A stretch of DNA of 6,196 nucleotides from Bacteroidales bacterium (GTDB taxonomy: Bacteria > Bacteroidota > Bacteroidia > Bacteroidales > WCHB1-69): the NCBI GenBank assembly GCA_016285615.1, contig JAEERB010000134.1:1-6196 (forward strand), written 5' to 3'. This document shows positions 5,714 through 6,196 of the stretch, one piece after another. Each line of letters starts with the position of its first letter. Positions within the stretch are counted from its first letter, which is position 1. The notes below the pieces were generated by a model. The model did not search any database and was not told where the DNA came from. It saw nothing but the letters and a program-made list of their open reading frames with translations. The translations under genes and the position numbers were made by a program.

Positions 5714-6196
5714 TTACTTTGCAAAAATAATCATTTTTTTGTCTTTGTCAACAACAAAACTTCCGAATTCGTCAGAAATGTAATCCGAACCGATTACGAA
5801 AGGTGCAGGCATCGACTTCTTCACGATAACCTTAACATTATCTGCTTCATCTTCACCAAGTTTCAGATTCTTCAGGTAGAGAACCGAACCTTCGATGATA
5901 GAGCCGTCTTCAGCCTTGATAGCTTTGTCCTTGGCTTCAAAATCATCAACGGTGATGATCATTTCCTTCAAGAATCTCGTAGCATCAGCGTAATTCATGT
6001 AAATATCGGCAGAGTTGTTACCCAACTGGAAGTCGAAAGTCTTGTTATTAGCGAAGCATTTACCTTTGACAACTTCACCTTCAACTGTGATAGGAATAGT
6101 TCTTTCGAGAACCACTGCAATAGGCTGTGTAGAAACGGCCTTTGAAATGGTGTCGCTCTTGGGAACATAGTCATCACGAAGAATCATGAACTCAGT
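5714..6196 (-). CDS. 3' part of a gene for a retropepsin-fold-like protein lacking the catalytic Asp (partial)
   Basis: The frame is open to the window edge, so the true start is unknown; the first ATG in view is at 6187 (157 residues counted from there). The segment order resembles clan AA aspartic proteases: strand TIPITVEG (30-37), a strand with FDFQLGNNSADIYMN (51-65) where active members have a D-T/S-G motif, a flap-like stretch with GSIIEG, a strand YLKNLKLG, and PFVIGSDYISDEFGSFVVD (129-147), matching the 'LLG.D.L..fg...iD' ending of retropepsin-like proteins. The catalytic Asp position appears to be Q54 (Q-L-G), so cleavage activity is unlikely. The fold call is my inference from motif order; the protein could instead be an unrelated beta-rich hypothetical. 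Its stop codon lies 24 nt before tRNA-Ser and its last codons contain that gene's promoter. Confidence 0.75.
   Translation of the reverse strand, partial: TEFMILRDDYVPKSDTISKAVSTQPIAVVLERTIPITVEGEVVKGKCFANNKTFDFQLGNNSADIYMNYADATRFLKEMIITVDDFEAKDKAIKAEDGSIIEGSVLYLKNLKLGEDEADNVKVIVKKSMPAPFVIGSDYISDEFGSFVVDKDKKMIIFAK
5722..5752 (-). promoter_or_regulatory. Bacteroidota sigma-70-type promoter for tRNA-Ser
   Basis: On the minus strand, GTTG (TTG complementary to 5749-5751) is followed after 19 nt by TATTTTTG (complement of 5722-5729), a match to the TTTG / TAnnTTTG consensus. Transcription would begin near 5715, about 26 nt before the tRNA. The element lies inside the last codons of the upstream protease-fold gene. 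Its -7 box and following CA are identical to those of the tRNA-Thr operon promoter. Confidence 0.65.

Noticed and set aside
5504..6145. 213-codon open frame on the plus strand
   Set aside because: It runs through the terminator and across the whole tRNA-Ser gene antisense and then opposite the protease-fold gene, so it cannot be a real protein.

Overview
The window looks like chromosomal DNA of a Bacteroidota, most likely a Bacteroidales such as Prevotella or Bacteroides. The reasons are a protein matching the Bacteroidota-specific type IX secretion 'plug' (DUF5103) family, tRNA genes that do not encode CCA, A/T-rich translation starts without a Shine-Dalgarno sequence, and two good matches to the Bacteroidota primary sigma promoter (TTG, 19-20 nt, TAnnTTTG). 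The genus is an inference.

Every gene lies on the minus strand, so the window is read from right to left. At the right edge (5714-6196) is the 3' part of a gene whose product looks like a retropepsin-fold domain without the catalytic Asp. A promoter inside the end of that gene appears to drive tRNA-Ser(GCU), which is followed directly by a strong intrinsic terminator (5568-5601). Fourteen bases past the terminator starts a tight four-gene cluster with gaps of 15, 28 and 21 nt: a polytopic membrane protein resembling GT-C glycosyltransferases (4144-5553), a T9SS plug-domain secreted protein (2821-4128), an FHS-type MFS sugar transporter (1584-2792) and a ROK sugar kinase (603-1562). After a 229-nt intergenic region with a GC-rich hairpin and a second promoter comes a tRNA operon, Thr(UGU)-Tyr(GUA)-Gly(UCC), closed by an intrinsic terminator at 65-96. 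A short heptamer tandem repeat fills the left edge.

The clearest functional pair is transporter plus ROK kinase: import of a hexose (glucose-like, or possibly an amino sugar) and its phosphorylation in the cytoplasm. The two upstream genes concern the cell envelope, and their link to sugar use is not evident from sequence. Most of the window is ordinary core genome. The points worth a second look are the inactive-looking protease-fold protein, the lack of room for a promoter before the four-gene cluster, the mixed content of that cluster, and the tRNA order, which matches thrU-tyrU-glyT of other bacteria but is ended by a terminator where thrT-tuf would follow.
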